NCBI GenBank assembly: GCA_003242675.1 | Contig: QGVE01000043.1 | Span: 1 to 19,653 of the forward strand | DNA from: Bacillota bacterium | GTDB lineage: Bacteria; Bacillota_E; Symbiobacteriia; Symbiobacteriales; Symbiobacteriaceae | Reading direction: 5' to 3' | DNA: 19,653 nucleotides | In this document: in pieces, positions 1 through 6,937 of the stretch | Layout: every line of letters starts with the position of its first letter | How positions within the stretch are numbered: the stretch's first letter is position 1 | Position numbers and translations under genes: made by a program | The notes under the pieces: generated by a model | The model's input: the letters and a program-made list of their open reading frames with translations, nothing else | Database searches by the model: none | What the model was told of the DNA's origin: nothing

Positions 1-87
1 CTCCCGGGTCAGGAGGACCACGATCTTGTCCGCTTCCTGGAAATTGCGCACCCGAATGACGATGCCGTCGACGTTGTAGAGTGCCAC
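1..87 (-). CDS. recO: DNA repair protein RecO, N-terminal fragment
   Basis: Only the first 29 codons are inside the window; the gene runs off the left edge. The minus strand reads V-A-L-Y-N-V-D-G-I-V-I-R, followed by F-Q-E-A-D-K and V-V-L-L-T-R-E. This is the typical RecO opening: a small OB-fold that begins with an aromatic residue, then G-I-V, and continues to a Y/F-x-E-x-D-K segment. RecO acts with RecF and RecR to load RecA on SSB-coated single-stranded DNA. The start is GTG at 87, chosen because GGAGGT lies six bases upstream (94-99). The fragment is short, so the family call rests on this opening alone. Confidence 0.75.
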   Translation of the reverse strand, partial: MALYNVDGIVIRVRNFQEADKIVVLLTRE

Positions 88-130
88 GTCGCCACCTCCG
101 CCGTCTGCCCTCCATCATAGCACAGGCGAC

Positions 131-172
131 GTGACGGCGGTCACTTCCCGCACCGGGCAGAGTGGAAATACT
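131..172 (+). promoter_or_regulatory. CRP/FNR-like box with possible class II promoter
   Basis: Positions 131-144 read GTGA, six bases, TCAC, which is the core of the CRP-type dyad TGTGA-N6-TCACA. A possible -10 element AATACT lies at 167-172 with no good -35, as in activator-dependent promoters. If transcription starts near 179, the dyad is centred about 41.5 bases upstream, the usual class II activator position. The hexamer is weak and the dyad core is only eight fixed bases, so this is a suggestion and not a proven site. Confidence 0.35.
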
Positions 173-207
173 GAGAACGAATCTCCGTGTAACTGGAGGA
201 GGTCACC

Positions 208-1299
208 ATGTCCTCACCCGCGCGGCCGAACCCGGCCCGGTTCCCCCTGCTGCTCCTCGGCATCTTCTCCCTGCTCGCGGCCATGTGGGCGGGCATGCTG
301 CGCATCGGCCTGGCCCTGCCGCCGCTCAGCCCGACGCTCTCCGGCGGCCACGGCCCCCTGATGATCGCGGGCTTCCTCGGCACCGTCATCGGGCTTGAGC
401 GCGCGGTCGCCATGGGACGGCTCTGGATGTTCGCCGCCCCCGCCCTCGCCGCCGCCGGCGGGCTCCTGATCATCTTCGGCGCGCCGCAGCTCGGGGCGAT
501 GAGCGTGACGCTCAGCAGCGCGGCACTCATCCTGGTCTTCACCCAGATCGTCCGGGTTCAGCCCGCGCTGTTCAACTACATCCTCACCCTGGCGGCCGCC
601 GTCTGGCTGGGCGGCAACCTGTTCTGGCTCTTCGGCACGCCCATCACCCACGTCGTACCGGCGTGGGCGACCTTCCTCGTGCTCACCATCGCCGGCGAGC
701 GCCTGGAGTTGGCCCGGCTCGTGCAGATCTCCCGGGGCGGCACCGCCGCCTTGCTGGCCATCCTCACCGCCCTGGTCGCGGGCGCCTTTCTTGCGCCCTT
801 TGATTACAGCCAGGGATGGCGGGTGACCGGCCTCAGCCTGGCCTCGCTCTCCCTGTGGCTCCTGCGCTGGGACATCGCCCGGCGCACCGTACGGGCCCGG
901 GGGCTCACCCGCTTCATCGCCTTCTGCATGCTGCTGGGCTACTTCTGGCTGCTGGCCGGCGGGCTCATCGCGCTGCGCTACGGCTTCCTCTACGGCGGCG
1001 CGTACGACGCGGCCCTGCACGCCGTCTTCCTCGGCTTCGTCTTCAGCATGATCTTCGGGCACGCTCCGGTGATCTTCCCCGCCGTCCTGGGCGTGCGCAT
1101 GGAATTCAGCCCGTCGTTCTACAGCCACCTGCTCCTCCTGCACCTCTCCCTGCTCCTGCGGGTGGGCGCGGGGCTGGCGGAGTGGCTGCCCGGGCGGCAA
1201 CGGGCGATCGTCCTCAACGTCCTCGCGCTGCTGCTGTTCCTCCTCAATACGGTGCGGTCGGTGCGCCGCCGGCCCGCCCATTTCCGGCAAGGACTTTAA
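208..1299 (+). CDS. Polytopic membrane protein, possibly NnrS-like
   Basis: A 363-residue, very hydrophobic protein with roughly ten to twelve membrane-spanning stretches and a basic C-terminal tail (RSVRRRPAHFR). Two segments carry conserved-looking histidines: GGHGPLMIAGFLGTVIG around residues 46-62 and LHAVFLGFVFSMIFGHAP around residues 270-287 (His48, His271, His285). This layout recalls the NnrS family, haem- and copper-containing membrane proteins linked to nitric oxide metabolism, but the match is by eye and weak. The start ATG at 208 has AACTGGAGGAGG just upstream. It is transcribed away from recO. A CRP/FNR-like box upstream would fit an oxygen- or nitric-oxide-responsive gene. It could equally be an unrelated multi-pass protein of unknown function. 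Confidence 0.5.
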   Translation: MSSPARPNPARFPLLLLGIFSLLAAMWAGMLRIGLALPPLSPTLSGGHGPLMIAGFLGTVIGLERAVAMGRLWMFAAPALAAAGGLLIIFGAPQLGAMSVTLSSAALILVFTQIVRVQPALFNYILTLAAAVWLGGNLFWLFGTPITHVVPAWATFLVLTIAGERLELARLVQISRGGTAALLAILTALVAGAFLAPFDYSQGWRVTGLSLASLSLWLLRWDIARRTVRARGLTRFIAFCMLLGYFWLLAGGLIALRYGFLYGGAYDAALHAVFLGFVFSMIFGHAPVIFPAVLGVRMEFSPSFYSHLLLLHLSLLLRVGAGLAEWLPGRQRAIVLNVLALLLFLLNTVRSVRRRPAHFRQGL

Positions 1300-1312
1300 C
1301 AAAGTAACATGG

Positions 1313-1341
1313 TTGCATACCTACCGTTGTCGTGCTATAAC
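1313..1341 (+). promoter_or_regulatory. Sigma-A type promoter for the GGDEF gene
   Basis: TTGCAT at 1313-1318 and TATAAC at 1336-1341 are separated by exactly 17 bases and lie in an AT-rich pocket of an otherwise GC-rich region. The expected start near 1348 gives an untranslated leader of about 80 bases before GTG 1430. Confidence 0.65.
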
Positions 1342-1366
1342 CAACCATAGGTAAATGAGTGTTGAA

Positions 1367-1389
1367 AGGTGGGACTTTTCCTCCCACCT
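1367..1389 (+). other. Leader stem-loop before the GGDEF gene
   Basis: AGGTGGGA (1367-1374) pairs perfectly with TCCCACCT (1382-1389) across the seven-base loop CTTTTCC. It lies in the transcribed leader between the promoter and the GTG start. There is no T-run after it, so it is not an obvious terminator; an RNA stability or translation role is possible. Confidence 0.4.
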
Positions 1390-1429
1390 CTGCGACCGCG
1401 TGCGCGCCCTGGGCGAAGGGAGTGAGACG

Positions 1430-2491
1430 GTGGCACAGTACGGCCCCCCGGAGCGGCAGAAACGCCGCCTTCTGCTCGTCGCGCTGCCCATCGCCGCAGC
1501 GGCGGGCGTGCTGGAATGGCTGCTGCTCAGCCGCAGCGGCGAGACGCCGTCGCGCCTGCTCCTGGCAGGTGCGGCTTTCGCGTTCCTTCTGGCCCTTGTG
1601 CTCTGGCGATGGCGCCGCAGCCTGCGCTTCGTGGAGATCACGCTGACGCTGGGCGTCGCCGCCGGACTGTTCACGTTCCTTTACATGGCCCTGTTTTCCG
1701 CCGACTCCCTGTCCCTGGAGCGGATCGCCCGCCTGGGCCCGTGGATCTCGGTCGCGCTGGTGGGCCTCCTCCTGATCAACGGGCCCCGGCGCCCGATCTG
1801 GATCGTCACGGGGATCTACCTGGGGCTGCTCGCCCTTGGCCTCATCTACCTGGCCACGGCCGGACCTCAGGCGGCGCGCGGCAACCTCATCGGGCCGCTG
1901 GCCCACTTCTACCTGGCCAACGCGGTGCTGCTCTGGATACTGCACGCCTGGTCCGACCTGCAGCGGCAGTACCACAAGACCCGGCAGCTCGCCCGCTCCC
2001 TGGCCACTCTGGCACACACGGACCCCCTGTTGGGCATTCCCAACCGGCGCCAGATGGAGGCCCTGATCCGGCACGAGATCCGCCTGGCGGAAGCGGGCGG
2101 GCAGCCGGCCACGATGATCATGTTCGACGTGGACCGCTTCAAGCAGGTGAACGACACCTACGGGCACGAGGTGGGCGATGCGGCCCTGTGCGCGGTCGCC
2201 GCGACGGTGCGCCAGGCACTGCGCGCGACCGACCACGTGGGGCGGTGGGGCGGCGACGAGTTCATCGCCCTCGTCCACGTCAGCGATCCCGCGCAGGCGT
2301 ATCAGCTGGCCCAGCGGATCGGCGAGGCGGTCCACGAGCGGCTCAGCGAGCGCTTCCCGCAGGTGTCGGTCAGCCTCGGCGTCGCGCCCTATCACCCCGG
2401 GGACACGGTGTCCTCCTGGGTGCGCCGGGCCGACGCGGCCTTGTACCGGGCCAAGGAGTCCGGACGCAACCGGGTGGTGGTGGGCACCTAG
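1430..2491 (+). CDS. Membrane-anchored GGDEF diguanylate cyclase
   Basis: The 353-residue product has about six membrane segments in residues 10-172, then a short linker and a C-terminal GGDEF domain (about 195-350). It would make cyclic di-GMP from two GTP on the cytoplasmic face. The active-site motif is intact (RWGGDEF, GGDEF at 274-278), as are the upstream substrate and metal segments ([11 protein letters not shown], 232-242). An RATD sequence ends exactly five residues before GGDEF, the position of the product-inhibition I-site, so feedback inhibition is expected. No known sensor domain is recognisable in the membrane part, so the input signal is unknown. I chose GTG 1430 because AAGGGAG lies seven bases before it; an in-frame ATG at 1355 has no Shine-Dalgarno and would start inside the leader hairpin region. 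Confidence 0.88.
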   Translation: MAQYGPPERQKRRLLLVALPIAAAAGVLEWLLLSRSGETPSRLLLAGAAFAFLLALVLWRWRRSLRFVEITLTLGVAAGLFTFLYMALFSADSLSLERIARLGPWISVALVGLLLINGPRRPIWIVTGIYLGLLALGLIYLATAGPQAARGNLIGPLAHFYLANAVLLWILHAWSDLQRQYHKTRQLARSLATLAHTDPLLGIPNRRQMEALIRHEIRLAEAGGQPATMIMFDVDRFKQVNDTYGHEVGDAALCAVAATVRQALRATDHVGRWGGDEFIALVHVSDPAQAYQLAQRIGEAVHERLSERFPQVSVSLGVAPYHPGDTVSSWVRRADAALYRAKESGRNRVVVGT

Positions 2492-3168
2492 TTCTCTGTG
2501 AGTCCGGCCAGAATCGCCACGCCGGCGCTGGCGCCAATCCGGTTGGCGCCCGCCTCGATCATCGCCAGGGCCGTTGCGAGGTCCCGCACACCGCCGGAGG
2601 CCTTCACGCCCATGTTCGGGCCGACGGTGCGGCGCATGAGCGCGACGTCGTGCACGGTCGCGCCGCCGGTGCCGAAGCCCGTCGAGGTCTTGACGAAGTC
2701 GGCGCCGGCCTCCTGGGCCAGCTGGCAGGCGAGCACCTTCTCCTCGTCCGTCAGCAGCCCGGTCTCGATGATGACCTTCACCAGCGCCTCGCCTGCCACC
2801 GCCGAGACCACCGCGCGGATGTCGTTCAGGACGACGTCGCGCCGACCGGACTTCAGCGCGCCGACGTTGATCACCATGTCGACCTCCCGGGCGCCGCGGG
2901 CCACGGCGTCCTCCGCCTCGGCGGCCTTGATCTCGCTCCGGTTGGCACCCAGCGGGAAGCCGACGACGGTGCAGACCTTCACGTCCGTCCCCTGGAGCAG
3001 TTCCGCGCACAGCGGCACCCAGTACGGGTTCACGCAGACCGACATGAAGCCGTGCTCCCGCCCCTCGGCGCAGAGCTGGCGGATCTGCGCCTCGGCGGCG
3101 TCGGGCTTCAGCAGGGTGTGGTCGATCATCTTGGCCAACTCTCTGCGGGTGATGCGGCTGACATCCAT
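2488..3168 (-). CDS. deoC: Deoxyribose-phosphate aldolase
   Basis: A 226-residue class I aldolase that splits 2-deoxyribose-5-phosphate into glyceraldehyde-3-phosphate and acetaldehyde in deoxynucleoside catabolism. The Schiff-base lysine is Lys160 in DFVKTSTGF. The proton-relay residues are Asp97 (EVDMVIN) and Lys189 (GVKASGG), and the phosphate-binding glycine loops follow. Length is normal for the short bacterial form. The ATG at 3168 has GGAGGAGG eight bases upstream; an ATG at 3186 overlaps that ribosome-binding site and is less likely. The stop codon overlaps that of the convergent GGDEF gene through the palindrome CTAG. No other deoxynucleoside gene is adjacent, so it is probably its own transcription unit. 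Confidence 0.95.
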   Translation of the reverse strand: MDVSRITRRELAKMIDHTLLKPDAAEAQIRQLCAEGREHGFMSVCVNPYWVPLCAELLQGTDVKVCTVVGFPLGANRSEIKAAEAEDAVARGAREVDMVINVGALKSGRRDVVLNDIRAVVSAVAGEALVKVIIETGLLTDEEKVLACQLAQEAGADFVKTSTGFGTGGATVHDVALMRRTVGPNMGVKASGGVRDLATALAMIEAGANRIGASAGVAILAGLTEN

Positions 3169-3384
3169 GACGACAACCTCCTCCATTCCCGGGCGGCATC
3201 TCTCTGCTGCGTAGTGTTCCGGGATCGACGGTGAGATTCGCCGGTCGAGCGGTGATCCCCTGCGTCTGCCTGTCGGGACTGGAAATCCCCGGGCAGCGCG
3301 GGGATCCTTTGCATTTTAGTCACACATTAAATATGTACCTACTAAACATGCATGCGTTATTCTAGAGTCCGCACCCGGACGCCA
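3169..3384. other. Divergent intergenic region, deoC / CAP gene
   Basis: About 215 bases without a gene between the deoC start and the riboswitch. An AT-rich island at about 3308-3365 is the likely promoter region for both divergent transcripts. On the plus strand TATTCT at 3358-3363 could be the -10 for the riboswitch leader, with no good -35. Towards deoC, a six-base stem ATCCCC (3285-3290) / GGGGAT (3300-3305) lies in what would be its leader. I see no recognisable riboswitch on the deoC side and no convincing hexamer pair for deoC. Confidence 0.45.
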
Positions 3385-3506
3385 CGACCGCTGAATTCCG
3401 CACCGGAAACGGGGGACCCAGATTCGATCGGGGCTAAGCGCAGTGACTGCACTGCCCGGGCGACACTCCTGCCGTCCGCGCCCGACAGCTAACCCCGTAA
3501 GCGTCG
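3385..3506 (+). ncRNA. c-di-AMP riboswitch (ydaO-yuaA type)
   Basis: Several blocks of the ydaO-yuaA consensus occur in order: GCTGAATTCC (3390-3399), ACGGGGGACCCA (3409-3420), GGGGCTAAGCG (3430-3440), GCGACACTCCTGCCG (about 3460-3474), and GACAGCTAACCCCGTAAGCG (3484-3503). The closing P1 stem can be drawn between CGACCGCT (3385-3392) and AGCGTCG (3500-3506) with one bulged C. This class senses cyclic di-AMP, normally switches expression off when bound, and often controls cell-wall remodelling and osmolyte genes. That fits the secreted CAP protein directly downstream. Exact ends are approximate. Confidence 0.9.
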
Positions 3507-3508
3507 CA

Positions 3509-3570
3509 GGAGGAGATCACCCTCCTCCGTCTTGTGGCCTCGCACGGGTAGCGATCGGAAAAGGAGGAGG
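3509..3570 (+). promoter_or_regulatory. Probable expression platform of the riboswitch
   Basis: GGAGGAG (3509-3515) is fully complementary to CTCCTCC (3522-3528) across a six-base loop. The same CTCCTCC is also fully complementary to the real ribosome-binding site GGAGGAG (3563-3569) of the CAP gene. The two pairings exclude each other, so one would expose and the other would hide the ribosome-binding site. No T-run follows the upstream hairpin, which argues for translational control. Confidence 0.5.
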
Positions 3571-3574
3571 AACC

Positions 3575-4255
3575 ATGCGTCTCAACCAGATTAAGGCATT
3601 CGCCGTCGCCCTGGCCGTCGCCGCCTCGGCGCTGGCGTTCGCGGCCCCGGCCTCCGCGGCGACCACGTACGTCACCACGTGCAAGACTCCTGTGCGGTAC
3701 AGCACGCTGAACCGCTATGTCGGGTGGGGCGTCATCCGCTGGCCCCAGTTCACCGTGAAGCAGACGGTGCCGGCCCGGCAGACGCCGAAGCCGACGCAGC
3801 AGCCCACGCAGCAGCAGCCGGCGGCGCCGAAGGCCCCGGCGCAGCCTCAGACTCCGACCGCGTCGGCCGGGCTCACCGCCGCCGAGCAGCAGATGCTGAA
3901 CCTGATCAACCAGGAGCGGGCCAAGGCGGGCCTGCAGCCGCTGAAGGCGGACGCCCAGCTGACCCAGCTGGCCCGCATGAAGAGCCAGGACATGATCAAC
4001 AAGGGCTACTTCAGCCACAACTCCCCCACCTACGGCTCGCCGTTTGACATGATGAAGGCCTACGGTGTGACCTACCGCACCGCGGGCGAGAACATCGCCG
4101 GCAATCAGTCGGTCCAGGCGGCCCACACGGCGCTCATGAACTCGTCCGGCCACCGGGCCAACATCCTGAACCCCAACTACACCCATGTGGGCATCGGCAT
4201 CGTGGAGGGCGGCCCCTACGGGATGATGTTCACGCAGATGTTCGTGGGCCGGTAG
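3575..4255 (+). CDS. Secreted CAP/SCP-domain protein (YkwD-like)
   Basis: A 226-residue exported protein. Residues 1-28 are a classic signal peptide (MRLNQIK, a long hydrophobic core, then APASA before Ala29). Residues 29-65 form a short N-terminal region with one Cys, residues 67-97 a Pro/Gln/Lys-rich linker, and residues 100-226 a CAP (SCP/PR1-like) domain. Conserved CAP residues are His148 (YFSHNS), Glu172 (GENIAG) and His193 (SSGHRANIL). Bacterial members sit in the wall or medium; biochemical roles are mostly unsettled. The ATG at 3575 follows AAAAGGAGGAGG; an upstream in-frame start at 3443 would lie inside the riboswitch and spoil the signal peptide. It is monocistronic, controlled by the c-di-AMP riboswitch and closed by a strong terminator. 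Confidence 0.9.
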   Translation: MRLNQIKAFAVALAVAASALAFAAPASAATTYVTTCKTPVRYSTLNRYVGWGVIRWPQFTVKQTVPARQTPKPTQQPTQQQPAAPKAPAQPQTPTASAGLTAAEQQMLNLINQERAKAGLQPLKADAQLTQLARMKSQDMINKGYFSHNSPTYGSPFDMMKAYGVTYRTAGENIAGNQSVQAAHTALMNSSGHRANILNPNYTHVGIGIVEGGPYGMMFTQMFVGR

Positions 4256-4269
4256 TGCACACAGAGAAG

Positions 4270-4300
4270 CCCCTGCCGCTTCCATGCGGCAGGGGTTTTT
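4270..4300 (+). terminator. Rho-independent terminator of the CAP gene
   Basis: CCCCTGCCGC (4270-4279) pairs perfectly with GCGGCAGGGG (4286-4295) across the loop TTCCAT, followed directly by TTTTT (4296-4300). It lies 15 bases after the CAP stop codon. Confidence 0.95.
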
Positions 4301-4444
4301 CTGTTCCCGCTCTATGAACCCCGGCAGGCTGGCCCAGCCCGGTCGAAGTCCGCAGACCGGCCGTCGGAACGGCCACGATTGGGGCTGCGGTGGGAACGCA
4401 TGGGCCCTAGGAAAGAATTAGACCTGCGTGGCGCCCTCCGGCGA

Positions 4445-4473
4445 TTGACGTACCTCGCTGCAAGGAGTACGAT
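4445..4473 (+). promoter_or_regulatory. Sigma-A type promoter of the amino-sugar PTS operon
   Basis: TTGACG (4445-4450) and TACGAT (4468-4473) are separated by 17 bases. The expected start near 4480 falls immediately before the repeated ACTGGT/ACCAGT sites. Upstream (4301-4440) I see only small GC-rich inverted repeats, for example GGCCGT (4359-4364) / ACGGCC (4369-4374), and no gene. Confidence 0.65.
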
Positions 4474-4481
4474 TGAGGTGA

Positions 4482-4508
4482 ACTGGTAATGACCAGTAGT
4501 GACCAGTT
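4482..4508 (+). promoter_or_regulatory. GntR-type operator with three half-sites
   Basis: ACTGGT (4482-4487), ACCAGT (4492-4497) and ACCAGT (4502-4507) are spaced exactly ten bases apart. The first two form a perfect inverted repeat, ACTGGT-N4-ACCAGT, which is the shape of the DasR/NagR-type operators of amino-sugar GntR regulators. The position just after the expected transcription start suits repression by the GntR protein encoded next. Confidence 0.75.
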
Positions 4509-4532
4509 GCACGAGCAAGCAGGTGAGACTGC

Positions 4533-5261
4533 GTGCTGGACAAGCAAAGCCCCACCCCCCTCTACAACCAGCTGGTCGACCACCTCATCCGCATGATCCA
4601 GACCTCCATGAAGCCGGGCGACCGGATGCCGTCCGAGCGGGAGGTCTGTGAAAAATACGGCGTCAGCCGGACCACGGTCCGTGCGGCCTTCAGCGAGCTG
4701 GAGGACCTCGGGTACATCTACCGCCGCCACGGCAAGGGCACGTTCGTCTCGGCGCTCTGGAAGGAGATGCAGAACCTCTCCGAGATCTACAGCTTCACCG
4801 AGCACATGAAGCGGCTCGGCATGAAGCCCGAGACCCGCATCCTCTCCTTCGAGCAGGGGGTGGCCAACCAGTCCACCGCCGAGCGGCTGCAGATCTCCGA
4901 GGGCTCCGCCATCTACCGTCTGCGCAGGCTGCGCCTCGCCGACGGCCTGCCCATGATGCTGGAGCTCACCTTCATCCCGGCCTACCTGTTCCCAGGGCTG
5001 ACCCGGGAGCTCCTGGAGAGCATGCCGCTCTACGACCTCTACTCCCGGCGGTTCAACCAGGAGATCAAGTACGCGGATGAGGAGTTCTACGCCTCCCTCA
5101 TCCAGGACAAGGAGGCCGAGCTCCTGGGCGTGCCGGCGGGCTCCGCCTGCCTGCGGCTGGTGCGCACCACGTACAATATGGACAACAGGGTCATCGAGTT
5201 CACCATCAGCGCGGCCCGGGCGGACCAGTTCGTCTACAAGATCCGCCACTGGCGCAAGTAG
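4533..5261 (+). CDS. GntR-family regulator with UTRA domain
   Basis: A 242-residue HutC-type regulator. Residues 8-73 are a GntR winged helix-turn-helix (PLYNQLVDHLIR, GDRMPSEREV, VSRTTVRAA and the wing RRHGKGTFV). Residues about 95-233 are a UTRA effector-binding domain, which in this subfamily usually binds a sugar phosphate or similar small molecule. The start is GTG 4533 with AGGTGA six bases upstream. It is the first gene of an amino-sugar PTS operon and lies just after three operator half-sites, so I infer that it represses its own operon and is released by an amino-sugar phosphate. It could be called AgaR-, NagR- or DasR-like; the exact ligand cannot be read from the sequence. Confidence 0.9.
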   Translation: MLDKQSPTPLYNQLVDHLIRMIQTSMKPGDRMPSEREVCEKYGVSRTTVRAAFSELEDLGYIYRRHGKGTFVSALWKEMQNLSEIYSFTEHMKRLGMKPETRILSFEQGVANQSTAERLQISEGSAIYRLRRLRLADGLPMMLELTFIPAYLFPGLTRELLESMPLYDLYSRRFNQEIKYADEEFYASLIQDKEAELLGVPAGSACLRLVRTTYNMDNRVIEFTISAARADQFVYKIRHWRK

Positions 5262-5301
5262 CTGACGAAGCCGACAAGCACCACGACGGGGGGAGATACC
5301 C

Positions 5302-6477
5302 ATTCTGAGAGCATCGGTGGAGGAACTGCAGCGGCTGGGCGCCGTGCACACGGCGCGGGAGATCGCCCAGCAGCCCGAACTATGGCTTGAGACTTGGGAA
5401 ATGTATAAGAAGGAACGTGAACGGCTGGAGGCCTTCCTCAACACCATCCGGGAGCGGCACGGCCGGGTGCGGGTGCTGCTGGCCGGCGCCGGCAGCTCCG
5501 CCTACGTGGCCGACACGGTCCTGCCCTTCGTGAAGCTGCACGGGGACGAGGCGACCTTCGAGTTCCAGGCCACTCCCACGACCAGCATCGTGTCGAACCC
5601 GACCAGCTACCTGCGGGCCGAGCAGCCGACCCTGCTGGTCAGCTTCGCCCGCAGCGGCAACAGCCCGGAGAGCGTCGTCACGGTCCAGCTCGCGAAGCAG
5701 CTGGTCCCTGACCTCTACCAGATCGTCATCACGTGCGCGCCGGAGGGGAACCTGGCCAAGCAGGCCCGCGGGGACGAGCGCAGCCTCCTGTGGCTCATGC
5801 CGGAGCGCGCCAACGACCAGGCGTTCGCCATGACCGGCAGCTTCACGTGCATGGTGCTGGCGACCGTGCTCCTCTTTGACCGCCGGCCGCTGGCCGAGAA
5901 GGAGCGGTACGTGAACCAGGCGTGCGCCCTCGGGCGGAGCGTCATCGAGCGGGAGGCGGAGATCGCGGCCCTGGCCGGCCTCGACTTCGAACGGATCGTC
6001 TACCTGGGCTCCGGCCCCCTGGCGGGCGTGGCCCGCGAGGTGCAGCTGAAGATCCTGGAGCTCACCGCCGGGAAGATCGCCACGCTGTTCGACACCTCCC
6101 TGGGGTTCCGGCACGGGCCCAAGTCGTTCGTCGACGAGCGGTCGCTGGTCTTCGTCCTGGTGTCCAACGACCCGTACACCCGCCTTTACGACATGGACAT
6201 GCTCCGGGAGCTGCAGGATGACGCCGTCGCCAAGCTGGCCTGCGGCGTCATGGTGGAGCGGGGCGAAGGGCTGCCGGGCCGGGCGTTCGGGCTGCCAGCG
6301 GAGTACGCCGGGCTGCCGGACGGCTACCTGGCGCTGCCGCTCACCGTGTTCGGCCAGATCCTGGCGCTGCACACCGCGGTGAAGCTGGGCAACACGCCCG
6401 ACACCCCCAACCCGAGGGGCCTCGTGCACCGCGTGGTAAAGGGCGTGACGATCCACAAGTTCCCGCAGGACGGGTGA
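5302..6477 (+). CDS. agaS: AgaS-type amino-sugar-phosphate deaminase/isomerase
   Basis: The product has two SIS domains, the first around VRVLLAGAGSSAYVADT and the second around RIVYLGSGPLAGVARE. It closely follows E. coli AgaS: SFARSGNSPESV, ITCAPEGNL, LELTAGK, GFRHGPKSFVDE, NDPYTRLYDMDML and LGNTPDTPN all have clear counterparts. AgaS is regarded as the galactosamine-6-phosphate deaminase/isomerase giving tagatose-6-phosphate and ammonia in the cytoplasm. Length (about 386-391 residues) fits. The start is uncertain. GTG 5317 is the usual-codon choice but its nearest purine-rich site, GGGGGGAG (5288-5295), is 21 bases away. That site is well spaced for in-frame ATT 5302 or CTG 5305, so I give the longer form. 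A related substrate such as glucosamine-6-phosphate is possible. Confidence 0.85.
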   Translation: MLRASVEELQRLGAVHTAREIAQQPELWLETWEMYKKERERLEAFLNTIRERHGRVRVLLAGAGSSAYVADTVLPFVKLHGDEATFEFQATPTTSIVSNPTSYLRAEQPTLLVSFARSGNSPESVVTVQLAKQLVPDLYQIVITCAPEGNLAKQARGDERSLLWLMPERANDQAFAMTGSFTCMVLATVLLFDRRPLAEKERYVNQACALGRSVIEREAEIAALAGLDFERIVYLGSGPLAGVAREVQLKILELTAGKIATLFDTSLGFRHGPKSFVDERSLVFVLVSNDPYTRLYDMDMLRELQDDAVAKLACGVMVERGEGLPGRAFGLPAEYAGLPDGYLALPLTVFGQILALHTAVKLGNTPDTPNPRGLVHRVVKGVTIHKFPQDG

Positions 6478-6491
6478 AGGTGGTACACAAG

Positions 6492-6935
6492 ATGATCGGT
6501 TTTGTCATCACCGGCCACGGGGAGTTCGCCCCGGGCCTGGCCCAGGCCCTGAGCATGATCGCGGGGCCCCAGCCCCACCTGGCGGCGGTGCCGTTCCGGG
6601 AGGGCGAGCCCCTGGACGGGTACGAGCGCCGGCTCGGGGAGGCCCTCGCCGAGGTCCTCCGCGAGACCAGCGGTGCCCTGATTTTCACGGATCTCCTGGG
6701 GGGCACGCCGTTTCGCACGGCGATGCTGCTGGCCAGCCGGCATGAGAACGTCGAGGTGCTCACCGGCACCAACCTGCCGATGCTGATCGAGGCCGGGGTC
6801 CTGCGGGCGGCGGAGTCCGACGTCCGCGCCCTGGCCCGGCAGGCGGTAGAGATCGGCACGGGCGGCATCCAGCACGTTCAGCTGCCGCAGGAGGGCCCGC
6901 GCCGAGAGCCGCCTCCCGACGGGGAGGGGATCTAG
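6492..6935 (+). CDS. PTS mannose-family EIIA
   Basis: A 147-residue cytoplasmic EIIA of the mannose/sorbose PTS family. It accepts phosphate from HPr on His9 (MIGFVITGHGEFAPGL) and passes it to EIIB. The second conserved block FTDLLGGTPFRTAML is present, and the C-terminal tail (about 130-147) is charged and likely disordered. The ATG at 6492 is preferred over GTG 6474 because AAGGTGG lies eight bases upstream (6477-6483) and the family begins with exactly this MIG-x-x-ITGHG sequence. It follows agaS by 14 bases and is the first of the PTS genes. Confidence 0.93.
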   Translation: MIGFVITGHGEFAPGLAQALSMIAGPQPHLAAVPFREGEPLDGYERRLGEALAEVLRETSGALIFTDLLGGTPFRTAMLLASRHENVEVLTGTNLPMLIEAGVLRAAESDVRALARQAVEIGTGGIQHVQLPQEGPRREPPPDGEGI

Positions 6936-6937
6936 CG

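Noticed and set aside
1342..1429. c-di-GMP (GEMM) riboswitch before the GGDEF gene
   Set aside because: A short GAAAGGTGGGAC stretch recalls the motif, but the conserved GCAAAGCC block and the second arm are missing, and the leader is too short.
2488..3168. Pathway link between deoC and the phosphopentomutase-like yhfW
   Set aside because: They are about 15 kb apart, in different transcription units and on opposite strands. YhfW belongs to a yhf set, so a shared nucleoside pathway is not supported.
1244..3199. 651-codon open frame on the minus strand
   Set aside because: It lies antisense to the GGDEF gene and in another frame of deoC. Its composition (Arg, Gly, Asp, Gln rich) is that of a GC-rich shadow frame.
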